DNA of 64,000 nt from Denitratimonas yunnanensis (SeqCode) (GCA_026410415.1 JAPMLR010000004.1:1-64000), one strand, 5' to 3'; counted from the stretch's first letter, positions 26,044 to 34,632 are shown. Program-made: numbers and translations. Notes: a model not told the origin generated them from the sequence alone.

Positions 26044-27480
26044 CTACAGTGAGGCCTCCACATCGCGGCCCCAGTCTTCCAGTGCGTCGAGAATGCGGTG
26101 CCCTTCCGAGCTCAGGTTGGGCTGGGCGCGCAGGCTCGCTATCTCGGCACGGTAACTGGCGAGGTCATATTCGGAGAGGTCGCTACCCGCGGAGAGTCGG
26201 TGTGTGCGATAGGCGTGCCAGCGCTCCTGCTCGGCGAGTGACAGCGCATCGGGAAAGTTGCGGGCCCGGTAACGGAATGCGAGTTCCTCGTAGCGTGGGT
26301 CATGAAATCCGAAGACGCCTCGATCCGGCGCGCGATCGCGCTGCCGGCGCACCTCGGAAAACAAGCGCTTGTCGTGCGGATCGGGAAAGCCGGCATACAA
26401 CGCAAGCTCGGAATCCAGTGAGTCTTCGGTCGGGCGTGCCCGGCCGAAGACTTTCCGGACTTTGTCCACCAGTCCGGGACTTTCGCGGAGTCGGCTGGCG
26501 TGGGCCAACTCGCGGTCGAGATCGATTCCGAACACGGCCCGTTGCGCGTCGCTCAGATGGCGAAGTTCGATCAACACCGGCGCGCGATTGAGGTGCACCT
26601 GCTTGAGGCCAACGCGGATGACGCCCTCGGGGAGGTCGGCGCGCGGGGTGTAGAGGCGGTCGATGATCTCGTCGGCGGGTAGCTCGATGAGCGGTTCGGG
26701 ATCATCGGACAGGTCGCAGACGATGATCTGATTGGCGACCTGCGGGTGCGGACACAGCGGAAGCACCAGCTTGCCGCAGCCGTGCGTTGCGGGGTAGCGC
26801 TGCGAAATATGCAGCACCGGTGTCATGTTCACGTAGTCGAGCAGGCTGGCGACGCGCTTCTTGTCCCGCAGTCCGAACGCGTAGTCGAACAGTTTAGGCT
26901 GTGCCTCGCGCAAGCGCCGCGCCAACGCGATCGTCGCTTCCACGTCGGACAGCGCATCATGTGCGCGGGTGTGGACGAGGCCGTTTGCGGCGGCGAGTTG
27001 CTCCAGCTTGAAACTCGGTGCGCCGTCTTCCCGTCGCGGCCAGGTGACGCCGTCGGGACGCAGGGCCTGCGCCATGCGCATGACATCGATCAGATCCCAG
27101 CGCGAATTGCCGTTGCGCCACTCGCGCTCGTACGGATCCAAAAAATCCCGGTAGAACAGGTTGCGAATGAACTCGTCATCGAATCGGAAGCTGTTGTAAC
27201 CGGCCACGCAGGTATGAGGTCGGGACATCTCCTCGTGGATACGGGCAGCGAATTCCGCTTCCGGCAGGCCTTCTGCGCGTGCCTGCTGTGGCGTGATGCC
27301 GGTGATCAGGCAGGCACCGGGAGAGGGCAGCAGATCATCGGCCGGTCGGCAAAACAGCATCACCGGATCCTCGACCGGATCGAGATTGGCATCGGTGCGG
27401 ATTGCGCCGAATTGTGCGATCCGGCTGCGGCGCGGGTCACGACCGAAGGTTTCCAAGTCGTACCAGAGGAATTGCGACAT
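26044..27480 (-). CDS. sbcB: Exodeoxyribonuclease I
   Basis: This 3'-5' single-strand DNA exonuclease acts in recombination and mismatch repair. The 478-residue product has the DEDDh motifs: FLWYDLETFGRDPRRSRIAQFGAIRTD (Exo I, residues 4-30), YNSFRFDDEFIRNLFYRDFLDP (Exo II, about 95-115) and HTRAHDALSDVEATIALARRL (Exo III, about 171-190). The C-terminal SH3-like and helical domains follow, ending LRAQPNLSSEGHRILDALEDW. The length matches E. coli ExoI (475). It is the last gene of a tight minus-strand cluster, 13 bp after the GGDEF/EAL gene. Confidence 0.96.
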   Translation of the reverse strand: MSQFLWYDLETFGRDPRRSRIAQFGAIRTDANLDPVEDPVMLFCRPADDLLPSPGACLITGITPQQARAEGLPEAEFAARIHEEMSRPHTCVAGYNSFRFDDEFIRNLFYRDFLDPYEREWRNGNSRWDLIDVMRMAQALRPDGVTWPRREDGAPSFKLEQLAAANGLVHTRAHDALSDVEATIALARRLREAQPKLFDYAFGLRDKKRVASLLDYVNMTPVLHISQRYPATHGCGKLVLPLCPHPQVANQIIVCDLSDDPEPLIELPADEIIDRLYTPRADLPEGVIRVGLKQVHLNRAPVLIELRHLSDAQRAVFGIDLDRELAHASRLRESPGLVDKVRKVFGRARPTEDSLDSELALYAGFPDPHDKRLFSEVRRQRDRAPDRGVFGFHDPRYEELAFRYRARNFPDALSLAEQERWHAYRTHRLSAGSDLSEYDLASYRAEIASLRAQPNLSSEGHRILDALEDWGRDVEASL

Positions 27481-27493
27481 TACGCGCTCCGGT

Positions 27494-30166
27494 TCAGCGA
27501 CGCGACGCCACGTCCAGGCGCGTCACGTTGTCGCTCGTGTGTGCGCTCGCTTGTGGAGCGATTCGTGCAGTCGATGTCCGCAGGTGCCTGGATGCGCTGG
27601 GCAGGAGTTGCAGTCGAGGGTGCCCGATGGCGAAGCCTTGGGCGAAATCCACCCCGCATTCGTGCAGCACATGCAGGGTTTCGATGCTCTCCGCCCACTC
27701 GGCCACGGTGCGTTTCCCGGTGATCTCCGCGATGCTGGCCAGTGCGGCGATCACGGTGCGGTCCAGCGCATCGTTGGGCAGGCCCTGAACGATGCTGCCG
27801 TCGATCTTGAGGAAATCGGCATCGAGCTGACGCAGGTAGGCGAAGGTGGAGAAGCCGGTGCCGAAATCGTCGATGGCGATGTGGCAGCCGAGCAGTCGCA
27901 GGCGTGTGAGCAGCGCGCGTACACCCACGATGTCTTCCAGGGTGCGCGATTCGGTGATCTCGAAGATCAGCGCGCCGGGATCGACATCGTGGCGCACCAG
28001 ACAATCGGTGACGAAATCCACCAGCGAGTCGTCGGCCAGGCTCTCGGCGGACAGATTGAGTGTCAGCGACACGGGGCGGTGGTAGTCGCGCGTGTCCTGC
28101 AGGGCGCGGATCGCGCGTGCGATCACCCAGCGGTCGATGTCGGCCATCAGGCCGAAGCGTTCCGCAGACGGGAGGAACACCGAAGGCGGAATCAGGTCTC
28201 CCTCGTTGCCGCGCAGGCGCAACAGCGCCTCGAAGATCATCGGCTCATCGGGATTGCGCAGGAATTGGCGTTGCCACAGGTCGGTCGGCGGCTGTTCGCC
28301 GGTCTCGTTCTCGATGCCGCGCAGCGGCACGATGGGCTGGTAGACCAGCTCGAAACGATCCTGCACAAGCGCGTCCTGAAGGCGACTGGACCAGCCCAGC
28401 TCCTCGGTCATCGTGGCCAACGCGTCCTGTTCGGGGTTGTAGACGTGACAACGGGCGCGGCCGGCGTTCTTGGACTGGTAGCAGGCAAGATCGGCCTGCG
28501 CCATGGCTGCTTCGGGCGAAGGAGTGAGGTGATCGATGGCGGTTGCACCGATCGACAGGGTGATGCGGTATGCCTTGCCGCCATGAATGAAGGGCGCGTT
28601 GCTGATGGCGGTGCGGATGCTGTCGGCCAGCGTGCCGATGTCTTCGGCCGGAACGTTGCGCAGGAGGATGGCGTATTCGTCGCCGCCCATGCGCGCAATC
28701 TGGTCGCCGGGGCGCAGTTGCGAGCGGATGCGCTTGCTGACTTCGATCAGGAGCTCGTCGCCGGCGCTGTGGCCGGCGGTGTCGTTGATGTACTTGAACC
28801 GATCCAGGTCGACGAACAGCAGCGCGCCAGCGTCATTCTGCTGGCGCAAGCGCTGCAGCTCCAGATCGAGCTGGCGTTCGAACCAGGCGCGGTTGTGCAA
28901 CTGGGTCAGGCTGTCGTGCTCGGCTTGCCAGCGCAGCTGTTCTTCCAGCTTGCGCTGTGCCGAGACATCACGGAACGCGACTACCGAGCCGCGCCGGGTG
29001 CCGTCGACATGCAGCGGATAGACCGTGCCCTCGACCGGGATCGGCAGGCGCGAGGCGGTCCAGAACACCGATTGCCATTGCGTCAGAATCTCGCCGTTGC
29101 GATAGGCGAGCGAGAGCTCGCCCGGCACCTCGGGATTCCATTCGCCGTTGGGCCCGGGGTGGATCGCTTCGCCGGCGGAGCGGCCGATCAAGAAGCGTGC
29201 GTCCTGATAGCCGAGGATCTGGACTGCGGCCGGATTGACGAACAGGATCGTGCCATCGGCCTCCACGCCGAACACGCCGTCGCCCACTGCCGCGAGAATG
29301 CCCTCGAGGCGGCGGCGTTCGGCGTCGATGGCCTTGCGGTCGTGCACGGTGCGTGCCAGGGAGGCCAGGCGTGCGACGAACAGATCCTTGGTCTCGCTCT
29401 TGAACAGGCATTCCACCGCGCCGGAAGCGAGTGATTCGACGATGACCTCGTCCGAGTAGGTGCCGGTGATGATCGCGGCCAGTATGTGACGGGTCTGCGG
29501 ATAGCGTCGCAAGGCGGCGATCAGGGCGGTGCCGTTCTGGCCCGGCATGAAGTAATCCACGATCGCGATGTCGAACGGTCGCGCCAGAGCCAGCTTGAGG
29601 CCGCTCTCGGCGCTTTCGGCGATTTCCACCTCGTAGCCATGCTTTTGCATCAGCCGCTTGAAGGCGGTGCGGACGGTCGGCGAATCGTCCACCAGCAGGA
29701 CGCGCTGCGCACTCTGCGGGCGCGGCAAGGGTGGGGTGGGAAGGATCTGCTGAACGCTGGCCTGTTCGATCTGGCGGGCGACCTGGGTGTATTCGCTCCA
29801 CATCAGAAGCGAGGTGCGCGGGCGCGCCATCCGCCATTGCGCGATGGTGTCGGTACCCACGTCGGCGAATACCACGACCGGGACATGCTGAAGGTGTTCG
29901 GCGTGCAGCAGCTCGAGCAGGTCATGGTCTGGCCGCTCCAGCCTTTCCGGCCACCCCACGACCACGGCTTCGATCTGGAGACCGCGGTGGGCGGCATGCG
30001 CCAGAACGTCGCAGCAGGCCTGGGGGCTGGTCGGCGCGATCACATCCCAGCCGCGTTGACCCAGCAGGGAGGCCAGCGCACGCCGTCGCGTTGGAGAGGC
30101 CTCCGCCACCAATGCCGATTTCATCGATCCCGTTTCCCCGGTGTCCTGCGTCAGCCCGGCGTCCAT
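27494..30166 (-). CDS. REC-REC-PAS-GGDEF-EAL cyclic-di-GMP turnover protein
   Basis: The 890-residue cytoplasmic regulator begins with a receiver-like domain (about 15-140) whose phosphorylation Asp position reads AVVVGWP, so it is degenerate. A canonical receiver follows (about 154-275: RVLLVDDSP, Asp204 in AIVDYFMPG). A PAS domain spans about 290-410. The GGDEF domain has MGGDEYAILL (intact active site), so diguanylate cyclase activity is possible. The EAL domain has FEALLRLRG, LNLSAESL, IFEITES, AIDDFGTGFS and LKIDGSIVQG, so the phosphodiesterase site also looks intact. Net activity is therefore unclear and is presumably set by phosphorylation. The ATG follows the upstream TraB stop by one base, indicating translational coupling. 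Confidence 0.93.
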   Translation of the reverse strand: MDAGLTQDTGETGSMKSALVAEASPTRRRALASLLGQRGWDVIAPTSPQACCDVLAHAAHRGLQIEAVVVGWPERLERPDHDLLELLHAEHLQHVPVVVFADVGTDTIAQWRMARPRTSLLMWSEYTQVARQIEQASVQQILPTPPLPRPQSAQRVLLVDDSPTVRTAFKRLMQKHGYEVEIAESAESGLKLALARPFDIAIVDYFMPGQNGTALIAALRRYPQTRHILAAIITGTYSDEVIVESLASGAVECLFKSETKDLFVARLASLARTVHDRKAIDAERRRLEGILAAVGDGVFGVEADGTILFVNPAAVQILGYQDARFLIGRSAGEAIHPGPNGEWNPEVPGELSLAYRNGEILTQWQSVFWTASRLPIPVEGTVYPLHVDGTRRGSVVAFRDVSAQRKLEEQLRWQAEHDSLTQLHNRAWFERQLDLELQRLRQQNDAGALLFVDLDRFKYINDTAGHSAGDELLIEVSKRIRSQLRPGDQIARMGGDEYAILLRNVPAEDIGTLADSIRTAISNAPFIHGGKAYRITLSIGATAIDHLTPSPEAAMAQADLACYQSKNAGRARCHVYNPEQDALATMTEELGWSSRLQDALVQDRFELVYQPIVPLRGIENETGEQPPTDLWQRQFLRNPDEPMIFEALLRLRGNEGDLIPPSVFLPSAERFGLMADIDRWVIARAIRALQDTRDYHRPVSLTLNLSAESLADDSLVDFVTDCLVRHDVDPGALIFEITESRTLEDIVGVRALLTRLRLLGCHIAIDDFGTGFSTFAYLRQLDADFLKIDGSIVQGLPNDALDRTVIAALASIAEITGKRTVAEWAESIETLHVLHECGVDFAQGFAIGHPRLQLLPSASRHLRTSTARIAPQASAHTSDNVTRLDVASRR

Positions 30167-30167
30167 G

Positions 30168-31424
30168 TCAGAGCAGCTTCTTCAGGAAGCTCCAACTGCC
30201 CACGTAGAACGCGGCGGCCCCTGCTGCCGTTCCAAGATTGGTCAGGAAGAAGTTGATGAAAACCCGCGCCACTCGATTGCGCCACCAGCCTCCCAGACTG
30301 CCGACATCATCGCGCAAATCCGCGAAGTCCGCGACTTTGGGGCGCCGGAACCATGCTTCGACCCAAGCACTCACCATTCCCGATGACAGCGCGGGATGCA
30401 GAGGGGTGATGGGAGACACGACAATGGCGGTGAGGATGCTCAACGGATGCCCGCCGGCAAGCAGGCAGCCGATGGCGCCGCCGATGCCGGTGAACAGTAT
30501 CCAGCGCAACGCGAATTGTGCGGCGACGTCCACGCCCTGAGACAGGCTCCAGGCAAAGCCGCCGAGCAGGAACACCGTGAGTGCGATGCCGATCCACGTG
30601 CCCCACGGCTTGGGTGGTGGAAGCTGCCTCAGTGCGATGGTTTCGGAGGTCGGGTCGCGGGTTTCCTCCGCCAGATACTTGGCCAGCCCCGCAAGGTGGC
30701 CTGCGCCGACGACTGCCAGCACGCGTTGCCCCGGTGTCGCGCCACCGTCGCGCAGCCTGGCGGCCATGTAGCGGTCACGTTCGTCGATCAGCGCGGCGTA
30801 GAGAGTTTCGTCGCGGCTGGCGAACTCATGGAAGCTGCTTTCGAGGATATCGCCCTCCTTGAGGCGCTCGATTTCCTCGGCATCGACTTCGTCCTTCACG
30901 ATCAGGCTCATCGCCAGACCGCTCATCAAGGTCATCCTGCGCCAGAAGCCGACCGCGGCGTAAGTGCGTTTCAGGGTGATGCCGATATCCCGGTCGATGC
31001 ACCAGACCGGCAGCGATTTTTCCGCCGAGGCATCGATCGCCGCGCGCATTTCCGCGCCCGGCTCGACGCCGAGCTGTTCGGCGAGCCGGCGCTGGTAGGC
31101 GGAGAGCGCGAGGTTGGCCGCCACCAAACCGATTTTTCCGTCGCGGATCACCTGGAAGATATCCAGCTTGGACATCGCCTCGGGCGTTGTCATCGCGCGA
31201 TGGCGGGTCTCGCACAACTCGACGGCGACCGCATCGAACGGGCGGTCGCTGATCAAGGCGCGAACCGCGTCGGCGCTGGCTTGAGAAACATGCGCGGTGC
31301 CCAGAAGGATGTAATGCACGCCGTCGCGTTCGATCTCCACCAGTGGTTGTCCGGCGATCGCATCGGATACGGCGGGGGCGGCCGGAGTTGCCTCGGAAGC
31401 GGGTGTATTGGAGTCGTGGTTCAT
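30168..31424 (-). CDS. TraB/PrgY-family membrane protein
   Basis: The 418-residue protein starts with a TraB-type domain (about 27-250) including YILLGTAHVSQASADAVR, DAVAVELCETRH and VLAVVGAGHLAGLAKYL. About four hydrophobic segments lie in residues 280-415 (WGTWIGIALTVFLLGGFAW, RWILFTGIGGAIGCLLAGG, LSILTAIVVSPITPLHPALSSGM, LTNLGTAAGAAAFYVGSW). PrgY, the best-known relative, reduces secreted pheromone activity in enterococci; the bacterial family at large is uncharacterised. It sits between the agmatine genes and a c-di-GMP gene with gaps of 8 bp and 1 bp, so it is co-transcribed. ATG 31424 was chosen by domain start. Confidence 0.9.
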   Translation of the reverse strand: MNHDSNTPASEATPAAPAVSDAIAGQPLVEIERDGVHYILLGTAHVSQASADAVRALISDRPFDAVAVELCETRHRAMTTPEAMSKLDIFQVIRDGKIGLVAANLALSAYQRRLAEQLGVEPGAEMRAAIDASAEKSLPVWCIDRDIGITLKRTYAAVGFWRRMTLMSGLAMSLIVKDEVDAEEIERLKEGDILESSFHEFASRDETLYAALIDERDRYMAARLRDGGATPGQRVLAVVGAGHLAGLAKYLAEETRDPTSETIALRQLPPPKPWGTWIGIALTVFLLGGFAWSLSQGVDVAAQFALRWILFTGIGGAIGCLLAGGHPLSILTAIVVSPITPLHPALSSGMVSAWVEAWFRRPKVADFADLRDDVGSLGGWWRNRVARVFINFFLTNLGTAAGAAAFYVGSWSFLKKLL

Positions 31425-31432
31425 CGGTCGGA

Positions 31433-32320
31433 TCAGTCGCGATAGCGGCGCAGCAGGTCGCCATAGGCATCGATGCGGCGATCGCGCAGGAACGGCCAGA
31501 TGCGGCGCACATGCTCGCTCCGGGTGAGGTCGACATCGCAGATCAGCAGCGTCGGTTCGTGGCCGGCTTCCGCGATGAATTCGCCCTGCGGACCGAGGAC
31601 GTGGCTGGTGCCCCAGAAGTCGATGCCTGCTGCGCCCAGCGGCGAAGGCTCGTGCCCGACGCGATTGCAGCTGAGGACCGGGAGGCCATTTGCGACCGCG
31701 TGGCCGCGATGACTGAGGACCCACGCATCGCGCTGGCGGTCCTTCTCGGCTTGATCGTCCGACGGATCCCAGCCGATGGCGGTGGGATAGAGCAGCAGTT
31801 CGGCGCCGGCCAGCGCCATCAGCCGTGCCGCTTCCGGATACCACTGGTCCCAGCACACCAGCACGCCGAGGCGTCCGACGCTGGTATCGATCGGTTCGAA
31901 ACCGAGGTCGCCGGGGGTGAAGTAGAACTTTTCGTAGAAGCCCGGGTCATCCGGAATGTGCATCTTGCGGTACTTGCCCACGAGTCGGCCATCGGCTTCA
32001 AGCACCACGGCGGTGTTGTGGTACAGGCCCGTGGCACGCTTCTCGAACAGTGATCCGACGATCACCACGCCGTATCGCTTCGCGAGCGCACCAAGGCGCT
32101 CGGTGCTGGGGCCGGGGATGGATTCGGCCAGATCGAACTCGTCCACCGACTCGTGTTGGCAGAAGTACGGTCCGTTGTGCAGTTCCTGCAACAAAACGAG
32201 TTTCGCACCCGCTTCGGCGGCCTGCGCCACACGGGTTTCGATCAGGGCGAGGTTGGCCTCGGCGCTGCCCTGGTTGCGCTCCTGCACGAGGGCGACGGTG
32301 AGGGTACGGGTATCACGCAT
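31433..32320 (-). CDS. aguB: N-carbamoylputrescine amidase
   Basis: This nitrilase-superfamily enzyme hydrolyses N-carbamoylputrescine to putrescine, CO2 and ammonia. The 295-residue product has the Glu-Lys-Cys triad: Glu in LVLLQELHNGPYFCQ, Lys in GKYRKMHIPDDPGFYEKFYFTPGD, and Cys in LGVLVCWDQWYPEAARL. The GPYFCQ and FYEKFYF segments are characteristic of AguB. GGAG lies 9 nt upstream of ATG 32320. The gene overlaps aguA by 8 nt, giving a two-enzyme route from agmatine to putrescine. Confidence 0.95.
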   Translation of the reverse strand: MRDTRTLTVALVQERNQGSAEANLALIETRVAQAAEAGAKLVLLQELHNGPYFCQHESVDEFDLAESIPGPSTERLGALAKRYGVVIVGSLFEKRATGLYHNTAVVLEADGRLVGKYRKMHIPDDPGFYEKFYFTPGDLGFEPIDTSVGRLGVLVCWDQWYPEAARLMALAGAELLLYPTAIGWDPSDDQAEKDRQRDAWVLSHRGHAVANGLPVLSCNRVGHEPSPLGAAGIDFWGTSHVLGPQGEFIAEAGHEPTLLICDVDLTRSEHVRRIWPFLRDRRIDAYGDLLRRYRD

Positions 32321-33350
32321 CGGAAAGAGCTCCACAGGGAATCTGCATGGTGACGCAATGGAGACTGCCGTTCTGCCATATCAATGCACGGCACGGCACC
32401 TGGATGATCTCGCGATCCGGGAAGGCCTGGGCCAGAACAGCGGCGGCACGTGCATCGGCCGGGTCGTCGTAGGCCGGCATCAGCACGGCACCATTGATGA
32501 TGAGGAAATTGGCGTAGGAAGCTGCCAGGCGCCGATCTTCGTCGAGTACTGGCTGCGGCCACGGGAGCGGGAACAATCGATAAGGGCGACCGTCCGTGGT
32601 GCGCAGGGCCGCGATTTCCTCAGCCATCGCGGCCAGTTCATCGTAGTGCGCGTCGTTGGGGTCGTCACAGGCTTGGAACACGATGGCGTCGTCCGGAGCC
32701 AGGCGCGCCAACGTGTCGATGTGCGCGTCGGTGTCATCGCCTTCGAGATGGCCGTGGTCGAGCCACAACACGCGTTGCTGTCGCAGCGATTCGGACAAGG
32801 TTTGGGTGACGGCTTCACGTGCGTCGTCGCCGTGGCGTTCTGCGAGGCAGCGCCAGGTGCTCAGCAGGGTTCCCTGACCGTCGGTTTCGATCGCGCCACC
32901 TTCCAATGCGAAGTCGATGCGCTCGACCGACTCGGCATCGAGCACACCGCGCTCCGCCAAACCTGTAACCAGTGCGTCATCACGTCCGGCTTCGAACTTG
33001 CCGCCCCAACCAGTGAATCGGAAGTCGAGGAAGCGCGGATCGCCATTTGCACCCATCAGGGTGATCGGGCCAGAGTCACGCAACCACGTGTCGTCATAAT
33101 CGATCGCGATGAAGTGCACGCGACCAAGATCGACGCCGCAGTGGGACAGCGCGTCCCGCGCCTGTTGCTCGATCTGCGGCGACGCGACGCACAACAAGGC
33201 GGACTGGAACCGGGTGATCGCACCGATGAGAGCGGCGTAGGTGCGCTCGACCTCGTCGAGGCGTGCGGCCCAGTCGGTTCCGGCGTGTGGCCAAGCCAGC
33301 AGGATTGCGGCCTGGGGTTCCCATTCGGCGGGAAAGCGCCACTGCGACAT
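32313..33350 (-). CDS. aguA: Agmatine deiminase
   Basis: This enzyme converts agmatine to N-carbamoylputrescine and ammonia. It belongs to the peptidylarginine-deiminase-like guanidino-modifying superfamily. The 345-residue product shows MPAEWEP-type N-terminal WRFPAEWEPQAAILLAWPH, the DYDDTWLRDSGPI motif, WGGKFEAGRDD, DFALEGGAIETDG, LDHGHLEGDDTDAHID and the catalytic Cys332 in NGSLHCVTMQ. GAGGA precedes ATG 33350. It heads the cluster aguA-aguB-traB-GGDEF/EAL-sbcB. Two hairpins lie immediately upstream, the second followed by a T-rich stretch. Confidence 0.96.
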   Translation of the reverse strand: MSQWRFPAEWEPQAAILLAWPHAGTDWAARLDEVERTYAALIGAITRFQSALLCVASPQIEQQARDALSHCGVDLGRVHFIAIDYDDTWLRDSGPITLMGANGDPRFLDFRFTGWGGKFEAGRDDALVTGLAERGVLDAESVERIDFALEGGAIETDGQGTLLSTWRCLAERHGDDAREAVTQTLSESLRQQRVLWLDHGHLEGDDTDAHIDTLARLAPDDAIVFQACDDPNDAHYDELAAMAEEIAALRTTDGRPYRLFPLPWPQPVLDEDRRLAASYANFLIINGAVLMPAYDDPADARAAAVLAQAFPDREIIQVPCRALIWQNGSLHCVTMQIPCGALSDA

Positions 33351-33371
33351 GCGTAGGAATCCTCAAAGAAA

Positions 33372-33427
33372 CGGCCACGAACGCGATGCGCACGTGGCCG
33401 GTGTTGAACGGCCCGACACGTCGGGCC
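33372..33427 (-). promoter_or_regulatory. Tandem hairpins in front of aguA, the second attenuator-like
   Basis: In the minus-strand direction, GGCCCGA/TCGGGCC (33427-33421 with 33416-33410) comes first. Then CGGCCACG/CGTGGCCG (33400-33393 with 33379-33372) forms an 8-bp stem followed directly by TTTCTTT and then the aguA ribosome-binding site GAGGA. The pair could end transcription from the preceding gene or act as an attenuator in the agu leader. Confidence 0.45.
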
Positions 33428-33443
33428 GGAAATGATAGCGGAG

Positions 33444-33782
33444 TCAGCGGGCCGGCTTGGGACCGATCTCTCCAGGGGTTGCTTGGCGTGCCACCACATC
33501 GATGACGTGGGATTTTTCGAAGAATACGATGAACTCCGGATATACCCAGCGATGGATCACGGGCCACTGCGGCTGCTGGCCGCCGCGCGGCTCCAGTTTC
33601 TGCTCGGGGGCGCCGAAACTGGCCTCCACCTGCGACATCGAACTGCCACGCGTCGGGCCGACAAGGGACTTGCTGGCCGCCGCGCGTTCCACCAGCAGCG
33701 TATCGGCTCGCTGCTGCGCAACGGCCTGGGATCCCAGCGCGAAGGCGGCAACGGCGATCACGGAAAAGGCAATGCGGCTCAT
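33444..33782 (-). CDS. Small exported protein, BamE/SmpA-like in pattern
   Basis: The 112-residue product has a signal peptide (FSVIAVAAFALGSQAVAQ, cleavage near residue 23). The mature part has SSMSQVEASFGAPEQKL, then WPVIHRWVYPEFIVFFEKSHVIDVVA. A 'pattern of MxxxxVxxxxGxP ... W.Y....V.F....V' is shared with small BamE/SmpA-type beta-rich envelope proteins, so a similar fold is inferred. No lipobox is present. The function is unknown. The ATG at 33782 is chosen for the signal peptide. It is followed by aguA 94 bp downstream and preceded by rpmJ. Confidence 0.7.
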   Translation of the reverse strand: MSRIAFSVIAVAAFALGSQAVAQQRADTLLVERAAASKSLVGPTRGSSMSQVEASFGAPEQKLEPRGGQQPQWPVIHRWVYPEFIVFFEKSHVIDVVARQATPGEIGPKPAR

Positions 33783-33879
33783 GAGAACTCCGGTGCGCAA
33801 GCAGAAGGGACACAATGTGTCACATTCGGGGCGGCCCATCAAATCCCGCGGGATGGGGCGGGACGGATGCGACAAAGCA

Positions 33880-33904
33880 AAAAGGCCGCATCAAGCGGCC
33901 TTTT
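33880..33904 (-). terminator. Intrinsic terminator of rpmJ
   Basis: AAAAGGCCGC (33880-33889) pairs with GCGGCCTTTT (33895-33904) across a 5-nt loop. Read on the minus strand the stem ends in a T-run of five. It lies 34 bp after the rpmJ stop. Confidence 0.85.
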
Positions 33905-33937
33905 CAACTGCGATCCGCCGAGGCGGATGCGTCGATC

Positions 33938-34063
33938 TCAGCGCTGGCGCGCCTTGAAACGCGGATTGCTCTTGCAGATCACAAAGACCTTGCCACGGCG
34001 ACGTACGACCTTGCAGTCGCGGTGCCGGGACTTGGCCGACTTCAGCGAAGACAGCACTTTCAT
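33938..34063 (-). CDS. rpmJ: 50S ribosomal protein L36, zinc-independent (C-minus) type
   Basis: This 41-residue ribosomal protein starts [16 protein letters not shown] and continues [25 protein letters not shown]. Only two cysteines remain (17 and 30) and the CxxC zinc pair of the 37-38-residue C-plus form is absent, so it does not need zinc. It lies outside the ribosomal protein operons, as this paralogue type does elsewhere. GAGG precedes ATG 34063. A good sigma70 promoter (34100-34128) and an intrinsic terminator make it a one-gene transcription unit. Confidence 0.93.
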   Translation of the reverse strand: MKVLSSLKSAKSRHRDCKVVRRRGKVFVICKSNPRFKARQR

Positions 34064-34099
34064 GGCGAAAACCTCGATGGCGGGCAACAAAGACCGCGA

Positions 34100-34128
34100 A
34101 TCATAACGGCATTTTGCTGCCACGGCAA
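34100..34128 (-). promoter_or_regulatory. Sigma70 promoter of rpmJ
   Basis: On the minus strand TTGCCG (34128-34123) is followed after exactly 17 nt by TATGAT (34105-34100). The start point would be near 34093, about 30 nt before the rpmJ ATG. It lies in the gap shared with the divergent hemJ gene. Confidence 0.7.
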
Positions 34129-34175
34129 TCGCTTACACTGTCTCCTTCAATAAAAGTGGACCGGAGACGATACCG

Positions 34176-34628
34176 ATGACGCTGTATCTGTGGATCAAGA
34201 CCTTCCATCTCGTATTCGTGATCGCCTTCATGGCGTCGGTGTTCTATCTGCCGCGCCTGCTGGTGAACCTTGGCGAGGCCGGCAATCAACCCGCGGTGCG
34301 TGAACGACTGGTGCTGATGGGGCGGCGGCTGTATCGGTTCGGTCATGTGATGTTCGGCGTTTCCTTCGTTCTGGGGCTGGTGTTGTGGTTGGGTTACCGC
34401 GTCCTGCCGGATTTCCCGACGATGGTGGCGCTCGGGACCGGGTGGGTGCATGCCAAGTTGGCTCTGGTCGTCGCGCTTTTCGTGTACTACGTGATCGCGG
34501 GGCGTCGCCTCAAGCGTATTGCCGGTGGTGGCGCATTGCCCGACCCGCGCGCCATGCGTCTGTTCAATGAATTGCCGCTGCTGGCACTGGTGCCCATCGT
34601 CTGGTTGGTGCTGGCCAAGCCGTTCTGA
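34176..34628 (+). CDS. hemJ: Protoporphyrinogen IX oxidase HemJ
   Basis: The 150-residue integral membrane protein of the UPF0093/HemJ family oxidises protoporphyrinogen IX in haem biosynthesis. Four transmembrane helices are visible. The conserved His is in KTFHLVFVIAFMASVFYLPRL, with GRRLYRFGHVMFG and GWVHAKLALV; Lys and His in these segments are essential in studied homologues. The length is typical. It is divergent from rpmJ and convergent, with a 4-bp gap, with the PPIase gene. Confidence 0.92.
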   Translation: MTLYLWIKTFHLVFVIAFMASVFYLPRLLVNLGEAGNQPAVRERLVLMGRRLYRFGHVMFGVSFVLGLVLWLGYRVLPDFPTMVALGTGWVHAKLALVVALFVYYVIAGRRLKRIAGGGALPDPRAMRLFNELPLLALVPIVWLVLAKPF

Positions 34629-34632
34629 TGAG

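Noticed and set aside
27293..29434. 713-codon plus-strand frame over the GGDEF/EAL gene
   Set aside because: Shadow of the minus-strand coding sequence, which has clear REC, GGDEF and EAL motifs.
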